Numbered from the stretch's first letter, positions 8,371 to 16,492 are shown. The stretch: 19,591 bases of DNA from UBA2862 sp045658005 (GCA_045658005.1 JAZOUD010000096.1:1-19591), one strand, 5' to 3'. The notes: a model not told the origin generated them from the sequence alone. Numbers and translations are program-made.

Positions 8371-8670
8371 TCAATACCCGTCGAACTGGTTCCTCGGGTC
8401 GTTGCTCTTCCGGGACTTCTCGTCGTCCTCCAGGAATTCGATCTCCAGGCGCTGGAAGGGCACCTCCTCCATGAAGTGCTCCGGCAGGAACTGGGTGCGG
8501 CGGAAATCCTCGAACTCCCGGTAGTGCTTGTTCAGCCACAGCGGGCGCGGGATGTCGAATTCATGGCACAGCTCCGTCAGCGCCTCCTCCGCCTCGCCCC
8601 AGGCGCACTGGGCGGTGGCCTGCTTCTCTATGCGGTGCTTCCTGATGATCCTGGCCCATAGCCTCGGCAT
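8371..8670 (-). CDS. Conserved small hypothetical protein
   Basis: 99 residues, soluble and charged, with no signal peptide or membrane segment. The text begins MPRLWARIIRKHRI and contains ELCHEFDIPRPLWLNKH (34-50), a central EFEDFRRTQFLPEHF and an acidic C-terminal LEIEFLEDDEK. I recall similar short proteins starting with a (K/R)LWxRIIRKHRI motif in other Clostridia, but know no function or domain name. The ATG at 8670 has a G-rich ribosome site (GGGGGGA) about 6 bases before it. It appears to be transcribed alone: a near-consensus promoter lies directly upstream, and the T-box promoter follows within 40 bases of its stop. The N-terminal basic and C-terminal acidic halves might suggest nucleic-acid or ribosome contact, but this is only a guess. 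Confidence 0.8.
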   Translation of the reverse strand: MPRLWARIIRKHRIEKQATAQCAWGEAEEALTELCHEFDIPRPLWLNKHYREFEDFRRTQFLPEHFMEEVPFQRLEIEFLEDDEKSRKSNDPRNQFDGY

Positions 8671-8702
8671 GGGTATCCCCCCATCTCTTCGATGATGGGG
8701 CC

Positions 8703-8731
8703 ATTATACCGCAAATCCGCCGCGCTTGCAA
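8703..8731 (-). promoter_or_regulatory. Sigma-A promoter of the small hypothetical gene
   Basis: TTGCAA (8726-8731) and TATAAT (8703-8708) on the minus strand are 17 bases apart. The promoter sits just past the stop of the M23 gene (8736), so the hypothetical gene need not depend on the envelope genes. The expected first base is A at about 8696. A DNA inverted repeat (8679-8685 with 8694-8700) overlaps the start point and the ribosome site. Confidence 0.8.
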
Positions 8732-8735
8732 GCGT

Positions 8736-9425
8736 TCATGGAACCAATGTATTGAAATCCACCGGCTCCCCCTCCCGCGTCAGCTCGAAGTGCAAATGCC
8801 AGCCCCGCTCCGCCTCGCAGGCGGCGGACTGGCCCACCGAGCCGATCACCTGGCCCATGCTGACGGCGTCGCCCTCGGACACCATGTTCAGGGTGTTCAG
8901 CCCCGCATAGGTGGAGCGATAGCCGTCGTCGTGCTCGACGACGACCACATTCCCCCACAGCCGGTCGCTCCACGCCTCCGACACCACGCCGTCCCGGCAG
9001 GCATAGACCGCCTCCCCCGGCGATCCGGCGATATCCAGCCCGGGATGGGTCTGCCACTGGCCCAACGTCTCCGACCACACCGGTTTGTCCTGCGCGTATT
9101 CCGCCAGGACCTCCCCCTCCAGCGGCCAGGCCCACAGGACCGGCTCCGGCGTCGCCGACGGGGCGGGCGCGGGCGTCGGAAGGCCCAGCGCCATCGCCGC
9201 GCGGGGCGGCGGCGCGGAGACCTCCTCCCGGGACTGCCCCCGCATCCGCCAGGCGTGGGAGCCCAGCCCCAGCAGCCCCAGCAGCAGGGCCAGCCCCATG
9301 TAATAGCCCGCGCGCATCCGCATTTCCCGGTTGCGCAGCACGCCCTTTATGCCGATGACCAGCCGGTTCCACCGCCCGGCGATCCAATGTCCGATGCCCG
9401 CCAGTCGCTTTCTGATGCTTTCCAT
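8736..9425 (-). CDS. Membrane-anchored M23 (LytM) peptidase, SpoIIQ-like
   Basis: 229 residues. A basic cytoplasmic head (1-38) is followed by one membrane helix at about 39-58, a proline-rich linker (70-96) and an M23 domain at 97-229. The metal-binding and catalytic positions are kept: HPGLD gives His127 and Asp131, and WHLHFEL gives His210 and His212. The usual YAHL motif reads YAGL at 173-176, so one conserved His is Gly, a change also seen in SpoIIQ-type members. M23 enzymes cut peptidoglycan cross-bridges; SpoIIQ homologues act in the forespore engulfment channel and may be active or structural. The start at 9425 is chosen because a GAGGGGG ribosome site lies about 8 bases upstream; the reading can be extended to 9479 only through the hairpin. 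It follows two D,D-carboxypeptidase genes on the same strand. Whether it is spoIIQ or a vegetative lytic enzyme is open. Confidence 0.85.
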   Translation of the reverse strand: MESIRKRLAGIGHWIAGRWNRLVIGIKGVLRNREMRMRAGYYMGLALLLGLLGLGSHAWRMRGQSREEVSAPPPRAAMALGLPTPAPAPSATPEPVLWAWPLEGEVLAEYAQDKPVWSETLGQWQTHPGLDIAGSPGEAVYACRDGVVSEAWSDRLWGNVVVVEHDDGYRSTYAGLNTLNMVSEGDAVSMGQVIGSVGQSAACEAERGWHLHFELTREGEPVDFNTLVP

Positions 9426-9466
9426 GATAAAAACCCCCTCACGTTCCCTATTATTGAACGTGAGGG
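9426..9466 (-). terminator. Intrinsic terminator between the carboxypeptidase and M23 genes
   Basis: A perfect 11-bp stem (9456-9466 with 9436-9446) and a 9-base loop are followed on the minus strand by GGTTTTTATC. It lies after the stop at 9498 of the upstream carboxypeptidase and directly before the M23 ATG at 9425. The right arm and the following G bases also form the M23 ribosome site. A TATAAT word sits at 9471-9476, but no good -35 goes with it. Confidence 0.75.
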
Positions 9467-9497
9467 CGCAATTATACATTTTCAGGAAAAAAGCCTG

Positions 9498-10961
9498 TTA
9501 CCGTCTGCGGCGCCTCCGGGCGTCCCGCCGCCGCTGGGCGCTCATGCGGCGCATGTACTCCAGGCGCTTGGCCTCGTAGATCTTCTTGCGCTGGCGATCC
9601 TTGCGGGCGGCGCGGACGATGCCCGCCACCACCAGCAGTATGATCAGCAGGATCAGCACCGCCGCCAGCAGCACCACCAGCGGATTCTCGAAGTAGGTCA
9701 GCACCGGGAAGATGTCGGTCAGCTCGATCCTGGGCGGCTGGGCCTCGATGGTGCGGTCGGCCACCAGCAGCGCCGTGACCTCCTTGCCGGACTGGTCCAG
9801 GTACTTCAGCCTGCCGATGATCTCGCCCTTGGAGATGGGCGCGACCATGTCGGAGGTGACGGTCAGCTCGCAGCGGGTGACAAAGTCGGTGATGGCCGCG
9901 TCCATGGCCGTCTCGTTGTCGTTTTCCACCATGCGCACGTATTCCGGGTCGCTGATCTGGGCGATCTTCAGGTTCAGCGTGCCGCCGTAGGGGTCGCTGG
10001 CGATGGCGTTGGAGACCCTCAGGGTGGCGATCCTGCTGCCGGCGAAGTTGAACATCTGCTCCAGGGTATAGCCGGTAAAGCGGGTGAAGCCGTAGTTGAA
10101 CATCCTGATGGTGTCCACCCATTTTTCCGAGTTGCCCACGCTGTTCAGGTCGACCGTGACCAGCCGCACGCCGTCGCGCTCCGCCGCGCCCACGAAGCAC
10201 TGGCCCGCCTGGCTGTGATAGCCCGTCTTGACGCCGATGCAGTCGGCGTAGTAATAGGTGTTGTCCTTCTTGAGCAGCGAATTGGTGTTGGTCACCCGCT
10301 GCTCCATGGCGTTATTGCCGCGCGTGATGTTCATGACGTAGCTGGGCGCGGCAGTGATCCGCCGGAAGGCGTCCAGCCTGACCCCCTCGCTGGCGATGCG
10401 GGCCAGGTCGAGGGCGGTGGAATAGTGCTGGGGATCGTGGTAGCCGTGGGGATTGGCGAAGTGGGTGTCCTCACAGCCCAGCTCCCTGGCCCGCCGGTTC
10501 ATGCGCTCCACGAAGGAATCCACGTTGCCGCTCACTAGCACCGCGATGGCGTTCGCGCCGTCGTTGCCCGAGGTGAGCATGAAGCCGTACAGCAGGTCCC
10601 GGAACGTCATCAGGTCGCCGGGGAACACCGGGATCAGCGAGCTGTCCGCGGGGATCTCAGCGGCAGCCTGGGGTATGACGATGGGGGTATCCATGGCGAT
10701 GCCGCTCTCCAGGGCCAGCAGCAGGGTCATCACCTTCGTGGTGGACGCGGGATACATCCGCGCCCGGGCGTTCTTTGAAAACAGCACGTCGCCGCTGGTA
10801 GCGTCCACCAGTATCGCCGATTGGGCGTAAAGGTGTCCCTCCTTCAGCATCTGGGGCACGTTTCTATTGTAATCGGCGGGCGATTCCGCCAGCGCGCCAC
10901 CGCACAAAAGCGCGATGGCCACGGCCAGCACGGTCGCGATCCACCTGAGGTGTCGTTGCAT
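9498..10961 (-). CDS. D-alanyl-D-alanine carboxypeptidase (S11, DacF type), first in-line copy
   Basis: 487 residues. The enzyme trims the terminal D-Ala from peptidoglycan pentapeptides outside the membrane. A signal peptide covers about 1-26 (cleavage near ALAES). The penicillin-binding motifs are intact: STTK with nucleophile Ser73 and Lys76, SGN at 131-133, and KTG at 245-247. The C-terminal beta domain of this family follows. The protein ends with a real membrane helix (about 427-449) and a 38-residue, very basic cytoplasmic tail that finishes in a run of arginines. Most DacA/DacF proteins end in an amphipathic anchor instead. The ATG at 10961 is preferred over 10976 because AGAGGT sits 6-7 bases before it; that site lies within the longer reading. 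It follows a paralogous gene on the same strand after a gap of about 90 bases. Confidence 0.93.
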   Translation of the reverse strand: MQRHLRWIATVLAVAIALLCGGALAESPADYNRNVPQMLKEGHLYAQSAILVDATSGDVLFSKNARARMYPASTTKVMTLLLALESGIAMDTPIVIPQAAAEIPADSSLIPVFPGDLMTFRDLLYGFMLTSGNDGANAIAVLVSGNVDSFVERMNRRARELGCEDTHFANPHGYHDPQHYSTALDLARIASEGVRLDAFRRITAAPSYVMNITRGNNAMEQRVTNTNSLLKKDNTYYYADCIGVKTGYHSQAGQCFVGAAERDGVRLVTVDLNSVGNSEKWVDTIRMFNYGFTRFTGYTLEQMFNFAGSRIATLRVSNAIASDPYGGTLNLKIAQISDPEYVRMVENDNETAMDAAITDFVTRCELTVTSDMVAPISKGEIIGRLKYLDQSGKEVTALLVADRTIEAQPPRIELTDIFPVLTYFENPLVVLLAAVLILLIILLVVAGIVRAARKDRQRKKIYEAKRLEYMRRMSAQRRRDARRRRRR

Positions 10962-11049
10962 GGATATACCTCTCATATTTCAAATTCCAACCGCATATAA
11001 CTCGGTATGCATGATACCGCCGTTCGCAAGCCTTCTGCAGCGGCGACCG

Positions 11050-12582
11050 TCACCGTCCGCCGTAGCGCCGCCCGGGCGAAGGAGGCCGGCTCCGGCTTCC
11101 GCCCCGGCTCCTGCCCTGGGGCCGTCTTACCGTCCTGCCCTGTGCCTGGCCGCGACCGGGAACCGGTCGCCTCCTGCGCGCCCGCGCCCTGCGCCGCTCG
11201 GCCCGCTTCAGCGCGGCCACTACGGCGATGGCGGAAATCGCCAGCACCAGCGCCATTATCACCATTATGACCAACCCCGAGCCCTTATGACCCACGGGCC
11301 GGGACGGCGCCTCGGCGGATTCGCTGCTTTGGACCAGCGCAGTCGGCTCCGGCGCGCTCACGGGCGTGGGCGTCGGCTCCGGCTTCACGGCGACGGAACG
11401 GGACGCCGTCAGCGTCGCCTGCACGGGCGCGCCGTCCATCGCACAGGTCACGGTTCCCATCACCTCGCCCGCTTCGACGGGCGCGACAAAATCCCGGGTC
11501 CACGCCACGGAGACCAGGCGGTCCACGGCGGCGTCCAGCGACGCCTCGCTGCCGGCGATCACGGGCACGGTCGCCCCTGCGCCCTCCCCGACCGCCAGGT
11601 TCAATTCAAGGCTGCCGCCGTCGCCCGGGTCCGCGTTCTCCACCTGGACCTGCCGGAACCGGCTGTCCGCGGCCCTTTCGATCAGCGCCTTCGCCGTCAC
11701 CCGTTCATAGCGGGTAAAGCCGTATTCGAACAGCCGCGCGGCGTCGTACCACTTGCTCATCTCCTGCTCGCACTTGAGCACCACGCAGATCACCCGCATG
11801 CCCTCGCGCTGGGCCGAACCCACGAAGCACCAGCCGGCCTTGTTGTGGTGCCCGGTCTTGATGCCGGTGCAGTCGGGGTAGTAATACTTTTCGCCGCTTT
11901 GGAGCAGAGTATTTCTGGACACGATCTCCTGCTGAACGCTCTTGCCGTCCCGCTGGATGGTCATCGTCCACTTCGGCGCGGCGACGATCTTCCTGAAATC
12001 CGGGCTTTTCATCGCCTCCAGCGCGATCAGCGCCAGGTCCTGGGCGGTGGTGTAGTGCTCGGAATCGTGGTAGCCGTGGGCGTTGACGTAGTGGGTGCCC
12101 TCGCAGCCGATTTCGGCGGCCCGCCGGTTCATGTGCTCCACGAACGCATCGATGCTGCCGTCCACCAGCACCGCCACTGCGTTGGCGCCGTCGTTGCCGG
12201 AGGAGAGCATGAAGCCGTACAGCAGATCTGCAAAGGACGTCACGTCCCCCGGCTTTACCGGCACCACCGAGCTGCCCTCGGGCACGTCGCCGGCCTCGGC
12301 GGGTATGGTGACCGCATCCTCCAGCGCGATGCCGCTCTCCAGGCCCAGCAACAGCGTCATGATCTTCGTGGTGCTGGCCGGGTACATGCGCACCCTCGAA
12401 TCCTTGGAAAACAGCACCTCGCCCGTATCCTCGTCCACCAGCAGCGCCGATTCGGCGTAAAGGTGGGACGGGTCCAGGTTCTGGGGCTGGTTCATGTCGT
12501 ATTCCGCCCTGCCGACGGCCGCCGCGGCGCAGCAAAGCCACGCCGCCAGCGCCACGGCCAGGAAACGCTTGGCTAACCGCAT
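11050..12582 (-). CDS. D-alanyl-D-alanine carboxypeptidase (S11, DacF type), second paralog with long basic tail
   Basis: 510 residues, clearly a duplicate of the gene at 9498-10961. A signal peptide ends near residue 26 (VGRAE). The motifs STTK (Ser70, Lys73), SGN (128-130) and KTG (242-244) are all present, so it should be active. After the beta domain comes a low-complexity linker rich in Pro, Thr and Glu (about 400-430), a membrane helix at 436-458 and a cytoplasmic tail of about 52 residues (459-510). The tail is almost wholly Arg, Gly, Pro, Ser and Gln, for example RRRARARRRRPVPGRG. The start has TAGGAG about 9 bases upstream. It is the first gene of the leftward envelope block and is divergent from the two-component operon, with 246 bases between the start codons. 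The tail composition is unusual for the family and may interact with acidic lipids, RNA or DNA. Confidence 0.93.
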   Translation of the reverse strand: MRLAKRFLAVALAAWLCCAAAAVGRAEYDMNQPQNLDPSHLYAESALLVDEDTGEVLFSKDSRVRMYPASTTKIMTLLLGLESGIALEDAVTIPAEAGDVPEGSSVVPVKPGDVTSFADLLYGFMLSSGNDGANAVAVLVDGSIDAFVEHMNRRAAEIGCEGTHYVNAHGYHDSEHYTTAQDLALIALEAMKSPDFRKIVAAPKWTMTIQRDGKSVQQEIVSRNTLLQSGEKYYYPDCTGIKTGHHNKAGWCFVGSAQREGMRVICVVLKCEQEMSKWYDAARLFEYGFTRYERVTAKALIERAADSRFRQVQVENADPGDGGSLELNLAVGEGAGATVPVIAGSEASLDAAVDRLVSVAWTRDFVAPVEAGEVMGTVTCAMDGAPVQATLTASRSVAVKPEPTPTPVSAPEPTALVQSSESAEAPSRPVGHKGSGLVIMVIMALVLAISAIAVVAALKRAERRRARARRRRPVPGRGQAQGRTVRRPQGRSRGGSRSRPPSPGRRYGGR

Positions 12583-12724
12583 CTGGCAATACTCCTAAAC
12601 CGCAGGGGCAAATTGCCGTCCGCGGGGAAACTGAATGATACAATGATCGACCTTACTATATTATCACCAACGGGCGCTTTTGTACAGCGCACTCATGAAA
12701 AATCTAACATTTAAAAAAAACAGC

Positions 12725-12753
12725 TTGAAATAATGACAGGAATCGTTTATAAT
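12725..12753 (+). promoter_or_regulatory. Sigma-A promoter of the two-component operon
   Basis: TTGAAA (12725-12730) and TATAAT (12748-12753) are 17 bases apart. Transcription would begin near 12760, leaving a leader of about 70 bases. That leader holds a small palindrome, TATG-TGATGT-CATA at 12770-12783, which could be an operator. The 12583-12724 part of the gap must hold the leftward promoter of the carboxypeptidase gene, but only weak matches are visible there. Confidence 0.8.
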
Positions 12754-12828
12754 AATAACAAATTGATGAATATGTGATGTCATAGGATGCGATTTCAGCG
12801 TCACAGTGGCTTCAAAGGAGGATATAAC

Positions 12829-13521
12829 ATGCCAAAGCGGATATTGATCGTCGATGACGAGCCCCTGATTGTAAAAGGATTGAAATATTCTCTCGAGCAG
12901 GACAGCTATGAGACGGATTCTGCCGCAGATGGCGAAGAGGCGCTGAACAAGTTCTTTGCCGGCCATTACGACCTGGTCCTCCTGGACGTCATGCTGCCCA
13001 AGATCGACGGCATCGAGGTCTGCCAGCGCATCCGCGAGCGCAGCAACGTCTCGATCATCATGCTCACCGCCAAGGGCGACGACATGGACAAGATCCTGGG
13101 CCTGGAATACGGCGCGGACGACTACATGACCAAGCCCTTCAACATCCTGGAGGTCAAGGCCCGCATACGCACCATCTTCCGCCGCACCACGATGATGCAG
13201 CGGGAAAACGGCCAGCGCATCATCACCGTGCGGGACATGCAGCTGAACGTGAACAACCGCTCCGTCACCGTCTCCGGCCGCGAGGTCAACCTGACGGCGA
13301 AGGAGTTCGACCTGCTGCACCTGTTCGTCACCAACCGCGGCAAGGTCTTCTCCCGGGAGAACCTGCTGGAGACGATCTGGAAGTACGATTACCTGGGCGA
13401 TCTGCGCACCGTGGACGTGCACATCCGCCGCCTGCGCGAAAAGATCGAAAAGGTACCCAGCCAGCCAGAGTATATCTTCACCAAGTGGGGAGTTGGCTAT
13501 TATTTCACTGACAAGGATTAA
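12829..13521 (+). CDS. OmpR/PhoB-family response regulator (WalR/MtrA-like)
   Basis: 230 residues. The receiver domain (1-120) has the acidic pocket Asp9-Asp10, phosphoacceptor Asp53 in LLDVMLP, Thr80 and Lys102 (YMTKPF). A winged-helix DNA-binding domain fills about 130-228, with NLTAKEFDLLHLF, RTVDVHIRRLREKIE and the final wing WGVGYYF. The overall text, notably GIEVCQRIRE and SIIMLTAKGDD.DKILGLEYGADDYMTKPF, is close to the WalR/VicR and MtrA branch. The ATG at 12829 has a perfect AAAGGAGGA 6 bases upstream; a longer reading from 12787 passes through that site and is rejected. It is the first gene of an operon with its kinase, which overlaps its 3' end, and a lipoprotein. Phosphorylated protein would bind DNA, and the divergent carboxypeptidase gene is a natural candidate target. 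Confidence 0.96.
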   Translation: MPKRILIVDDEPLIVKGLKYSLEQDSYETDSAADGEEALNKFFAGHYDLVLLDVMLPKIDGIEVCQRIRERSNVSIIMLTAKGDDMDKILGLEYGADDYMTKPFNILEVKARIRTIFRRTTMMQRENGQRIITVRDMQLNVNNRSVTVSGREVNLTAKEFDLLHLFVTNRGKVFSRENLLETIWKYDYLGDLRTVDVHIRRLREKIEKVPSQPEYIFTKWGVGYYFTDKD

Positions 13522-14986
13522 AGCCTTCATACATTCCATACGCTGGAAGATCACCATCGCCTATCTGCTGATCATCGTCGTGGCGTTCTGCGTCATCGGG
13601 TTTTCGCTGATCCAGCTGGTAGGCGAATATCTGTTTAACCAGCGCACGCGGGACGACCAGCGCATCGCGGAAAGCCTCTCGGAGGCCTTCGGCGGTCTTT
13701 TGTCGTCCTCGGACGTGTCGGGCATGTATGAAGCCGCCCTGCAGACCGCCCGTTCCGAGCAGAGCCGGGTGCTGGTGCTGGACCGGCTGTGCACCGTGCA
13801 GGTGGACACCCATTCCCAGCTGAACGGCCAGCGCTTCATCACCTCCGAGATCAACAACGTGCTCGGGGGCGCCGACGGCGATTACGGCTTCTACGACGTG
13901 GGCGGCGCCAACGCCTACTGGCTGCGGGCCGCGATGAACGCCTTCTCCGGCGTCAAGGCCATGACCGGCCTGTACGCCCGGGGCATACGCAACGCCTCGG
14001 GCAACCTGCTGGGCGTGCTGGTGTACATCTCCCAGGTGCAGGAGATCTATGAGAGCCTTCGGGATATCCAGCTGAAGATACTGGCCTGGATGGCCATCGT
14101 GGCCGTGGCGGTGCTGGTGGTCAACGCGCTGGTGCTGCGCACCATCACCCGGCCCATCGGCGAGCTGAACCAGGGCATCACGCGCATGGGCGACGGCGAC
14201 CTGTCCGCCCGGGTCAACGTACGGGGCAGAAACGAGTTCGCCAACCTGGCCAAGGCCTTCAACTCGATGTCCGAGCGGCTGGAGCAGCTGGACAAGTCCA
14301 GGAGCCAGTTCGTCTCCAACGCCTCCCACGAGCTGAAGACCCCGCTGAGCACCATGAAGATACTGATCGAGACCCTGCTGTACCAGGATCCGATGGACCC
14401 CGGCATGGCCAAGGAGTTCATGACCGACGTCAACAAGGAGATCGACCGCCTGAACCGCATCGTCAGCGACCTGCTGACGCTGGTGAACATCGACAGCGGC
14501 ATCAAGATGAACATGGAGGACCTGGACATCGGCGCGCTGCTCCAGGAGCAGGTGAAGCGCCTGGCGCCCCTGGCCCGGGAAAACGGCATCGAGCTGGACT
14601 GCGTGGCAAACCAGGCGCTGGAGGTCAACGGCGACGCGCTGAAGCTGCAGCAGGTGGTCTACAACATCATCGACAACGCCATCAAGTATACGCCCCGGGG
14701 CGGCGAGGTGCACTGCACGCTGGTCCGGTTCGGAAAGAAGGCCGTCATCCGCGTCAGCGACACCGGCGTGGGCATCCCCGCGGAGGACCTGCCCCACATC
14801 TTCGACCGATTCTACCGCGTGGACAAGGCGCGCTCCCGGGAGACGGGCGGCACCGGCCTGGGCCTGTCCATCGTCAAGCAGTTCGTGCTGCTCCACGGCG
14901 GCACCATCAACGCCGAGAGCACCGTCGGCAAGGGCACGACGTTCGTCATCGAGCTGCCGCTGGCCGCGAAGAAGCAGGAGGGGTGA
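13493..14986 (+). CDS. HAMP-domain sensor histidine kinase
   Basis: 497 residues if translation begins at TTG 13493. Membrane helices lie at about 19-41 and 194-215 and bracket an extracellular domain of about 150 residues. HAMP follows at 216-268. The HisKA domain carries SHELKTPLS with phosphoacceptor His279. The ATPase domain shows the N box YNIIDNAIKYTP, G1 DTGVGIP, F box IFDRFYRVDKARS and G2 GGTGLGLS, all complete. No cytoplasmic PAS domain separates HAMP and HisKA, unlike WalK; MtrB-type kinases also lack one. The start is uncertain: the frame has no ATG before the first helix, TTG 13493 has GGGGAG almost touching it, and it overlaps the regulator gene by 29 bases. This suggests translational coupling. 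It phosphorylates the regulator at 12829-13521. Confidence 0.95.
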   Translation: MAIISLTRIKAFIHSIRWKITIAYLLIIVVAFCVIGFSLIQLVGEYLFNQRTRDDQRIAESLSEAFGGLLSSSDVSGMYEAALQTARSEQSRVLVLDRLCTVQVDTHSQLNGQRFITSEINNVLGGADGDYGFYDVGGANAYWLRAAMNAFSGVKAMTGLYARGIRNASGNLLGVLVYISQVQEIYESLRDIQLKILAWMAIVAVAVLVVNALVLRTITRPIGELNQGITRMGDGDLSARVNVRGRNEFANLAKAFNSMSERLEQLDKSRSQFVSNASHELKTPLSTMKILIETLLYQDPMDPGMAKEFMTDVNKEIDRLNRIVSDLLTLVNIDSGIKMNMEDLDIGALLQEQVKRLAPLARENGIELDCVANQALEVNGDALKLQQVVYNIIDNAIKYTPRGGEVHCTLVRFGKKAVIRVSDTGVGIPAEDLPHIFDRFYRVDKARSRETGGTGLGLSIVKQFVLLHGGTINAESTVGKGTTFVIELPLAAKKQEG

Positions 14987-14989
14987 GCG

Positions 14990-16492
14990 ATGCGCAGGAT
15001 TATCATAATAAGCATCGTCTGCGCCCTCGTCGCCGCGCTGCTGGGCGGATGCGCGCTGACCAACAGGGAGCCGGAGGCCGTGACGGAGATCCGCCTGCCG
15101 GAGCCCACCGACGAGCCTGAAAACATGATACTGGGCGAAAAGCTGTCCGCCGCGCCCACCGAGGTGACGCTGTATTTCGCCTCCCAGGACGGCACCGGGT
15201 TTTCAGCGGTCACCCGCATGATCTCCAGGAACACCGGCGAAAGCCTGCCCGAGGCCGCGGTGAAAACCCTGCTGGACAGCGGCGCGGAGCGCAGCATGCT
15301 CTCCATGGCCGACACGCGGCTGCTGGCCTGTGAATACGCCTGCGGCACCGCGACCGTCAACCTGTCCATAGACGCCCGGAACGTCCAGAGCCCCCAGGAG
15401 CTGCTGGCGCTGCAAACCTCCATCGGCAATACGCTGCTGGGCATCGACGGCGTCAGCGGCGTCAACGTGCTGATTGGCGGCCTCAGCGAGGGCCACTGCC
15501 AGCTTCCGCTGGGCATCCAGACCGAACAGGTCACCAGCGTGGCGGCGGCCTATGCCCAGCTCCAGGCCGAGCGGGACCGGCTGTCCCAGGCGGAGCAGGC
15601 GGAGCCCATCGCCCGCTCGGCCCTGCTGTACTTCCCCTCCGCCACCGGCGACTGGCTGATCCCGGAGCTGCGCGGCATCTCCGTCGGCCCGGAGGGCTTC
15701 GTTTCGGCGCTGTTCGACGCGCTGAGAAGCGGCCCCCGAAGCCAGACCTGCGCCACCGCCCCGATCCCCGAGGGCGTTGAGCTGCTGGGTGGCGATCCGT
15801 CCATACAGACCCTTTCCAACGGCGAGCGGGTGCTGGATATGAACTTCGCCTCGACCCTGGTGCCCTACATGGCCCTCTCCGGCCTGCCGGTGTGGAAGCT
15901 GGTCGGCTCCATCGCCATGACGATGTGCTCGTTCCTGCCCGACCTGGACGCCGTGCGCGTGATGGTCGACAATGAACCGATCACCGTCTGCGAGCGCGGC
16001 GACACCACCATGCGGTTCCCGGAGGGCCGTATTCACCGACGGGATTTTGCCGGCTGCGTGGGCAGCACCGTCAATCTCTTCCTGGTCAACAGCGAGGGCA
16101 TGCTCCAGCCGACCCAGCGGGCCGTCTCGATGCGCAGCGCGCTGTCGCCCCGCAGCCTGCTGACGGAGATGATCCGGTCCGCCGGCGAGGGCAGCCAGCC
16201 GGGCTTTCCCATCCCCGAGGGCATACAGCCCGTGGACATACTGGGCGTGCAGACCTCCGGCGGCGTGGCCAGGGTCAACCTTTCCGCCACCTTTTACCGC
16301 TGCTGCCAGGTGCTGAACGCCCGGGAGGAGCGCAGCCTGATCTACGCGATGGTCAACACGCTGTGCCAGCTGGACGGCATCCGTGGCGTGCGCTTCTACG
16401 TCGAAGGCCACGCCGCGGAGACCATGGCCGGCGGCATCTACCTGAGGAGCGTGCTCCTGCCCAACCCGGGGATCGTCGTACATAGGCAGTGA
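14990..16492 (+). CDS. Lipoprotein with repeated GerMN-like domains
   Basis: 500 residues. A short signal sequence ends in LLGGC with lipidated Cys21, followed by a flexible acidic stretch (25-55). Three GerMN-like units are visible. Unit 1 (about 57-165) starts EVTLYFASQDG and ends LLGIDGVSGVNVLIGG. Unit 2 (about 209-333) starts SALLYFPSATGDWL and ends PDLDAVRVMVDNEP. Unit 3 (about 358-474) starts GSTVNLFLVNSEG and ends QLDGIRGVRFYVEG. GerMN domains occur in the spore protein GerM and in LpqB, the lipoprotein partner of the MtrAB system. It starts 3 bases after the kinase stop with AGGAGGGG upstream, so it is cotranscribed and should sit on the outer face of the same membrane. A role as accessory sensor or modulator of the kinase is inferred from gene order. 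A GerM-like sporulation role is the alternative. Confidence 0.88.
   Translation: MRRIIIISIVCALVAALLGGCALTNREPEAVTEIRLPEPTDEPENMILGEKLSAAPTEVTLYFASQDGTGFSAVTRMISRNTGESLPEAAVKTLLDSGAERSMLSMADTRLLACEYACGTATVNLSIDARNVQSPQELLALQTSIGNTLLGIDGVSGVNVLIGGLSEGHCQLPLGIQTEQVTSVAAAYAQLQAERDRLSQAEQAEPIARSALLYFPSATGDWLIPELRGISVGPEGFVSALFDALRSGPRSQTCATAPIPEGVELLGGDPSIQTLSNGERVLDMNFASTLVPYMALSGLPVWKLVGSIAMTMCSFLPDLDAVRVMVDNEPITVCERGDTTMRFPEGRIHRRDFAGCVGSTVNLFLVNSEGMLQPTQRAVSMRSALSPRSLLTEMIRSAGEGSQPGFPIPEGIQPVDILGVQTSGGVARVNLSATFYRCCQVLNAREERSLIYAMVNTLCQLDGIRGVRFYVEGHAAETMAGGIYLRSVLLPNPGIVVHRQ

Noticed and set aside
8679..8700. 7-bp inverted repeat before the small hypothetical gene, first read as a leader hairpin hiding the ribosome site
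   Set aside because: The predicted transcription start from the TATAAT at 8703-8708 falls at about 8696, inside the left arm, so the full hairpin would probably not exist in the RNA.
8790..10538. A plus-strand open frame across the M23 and carboxypeptidase genes
   Set aside because: It is antisense to two genes with intact catalytic motifs; no ribosome site and no domain content.
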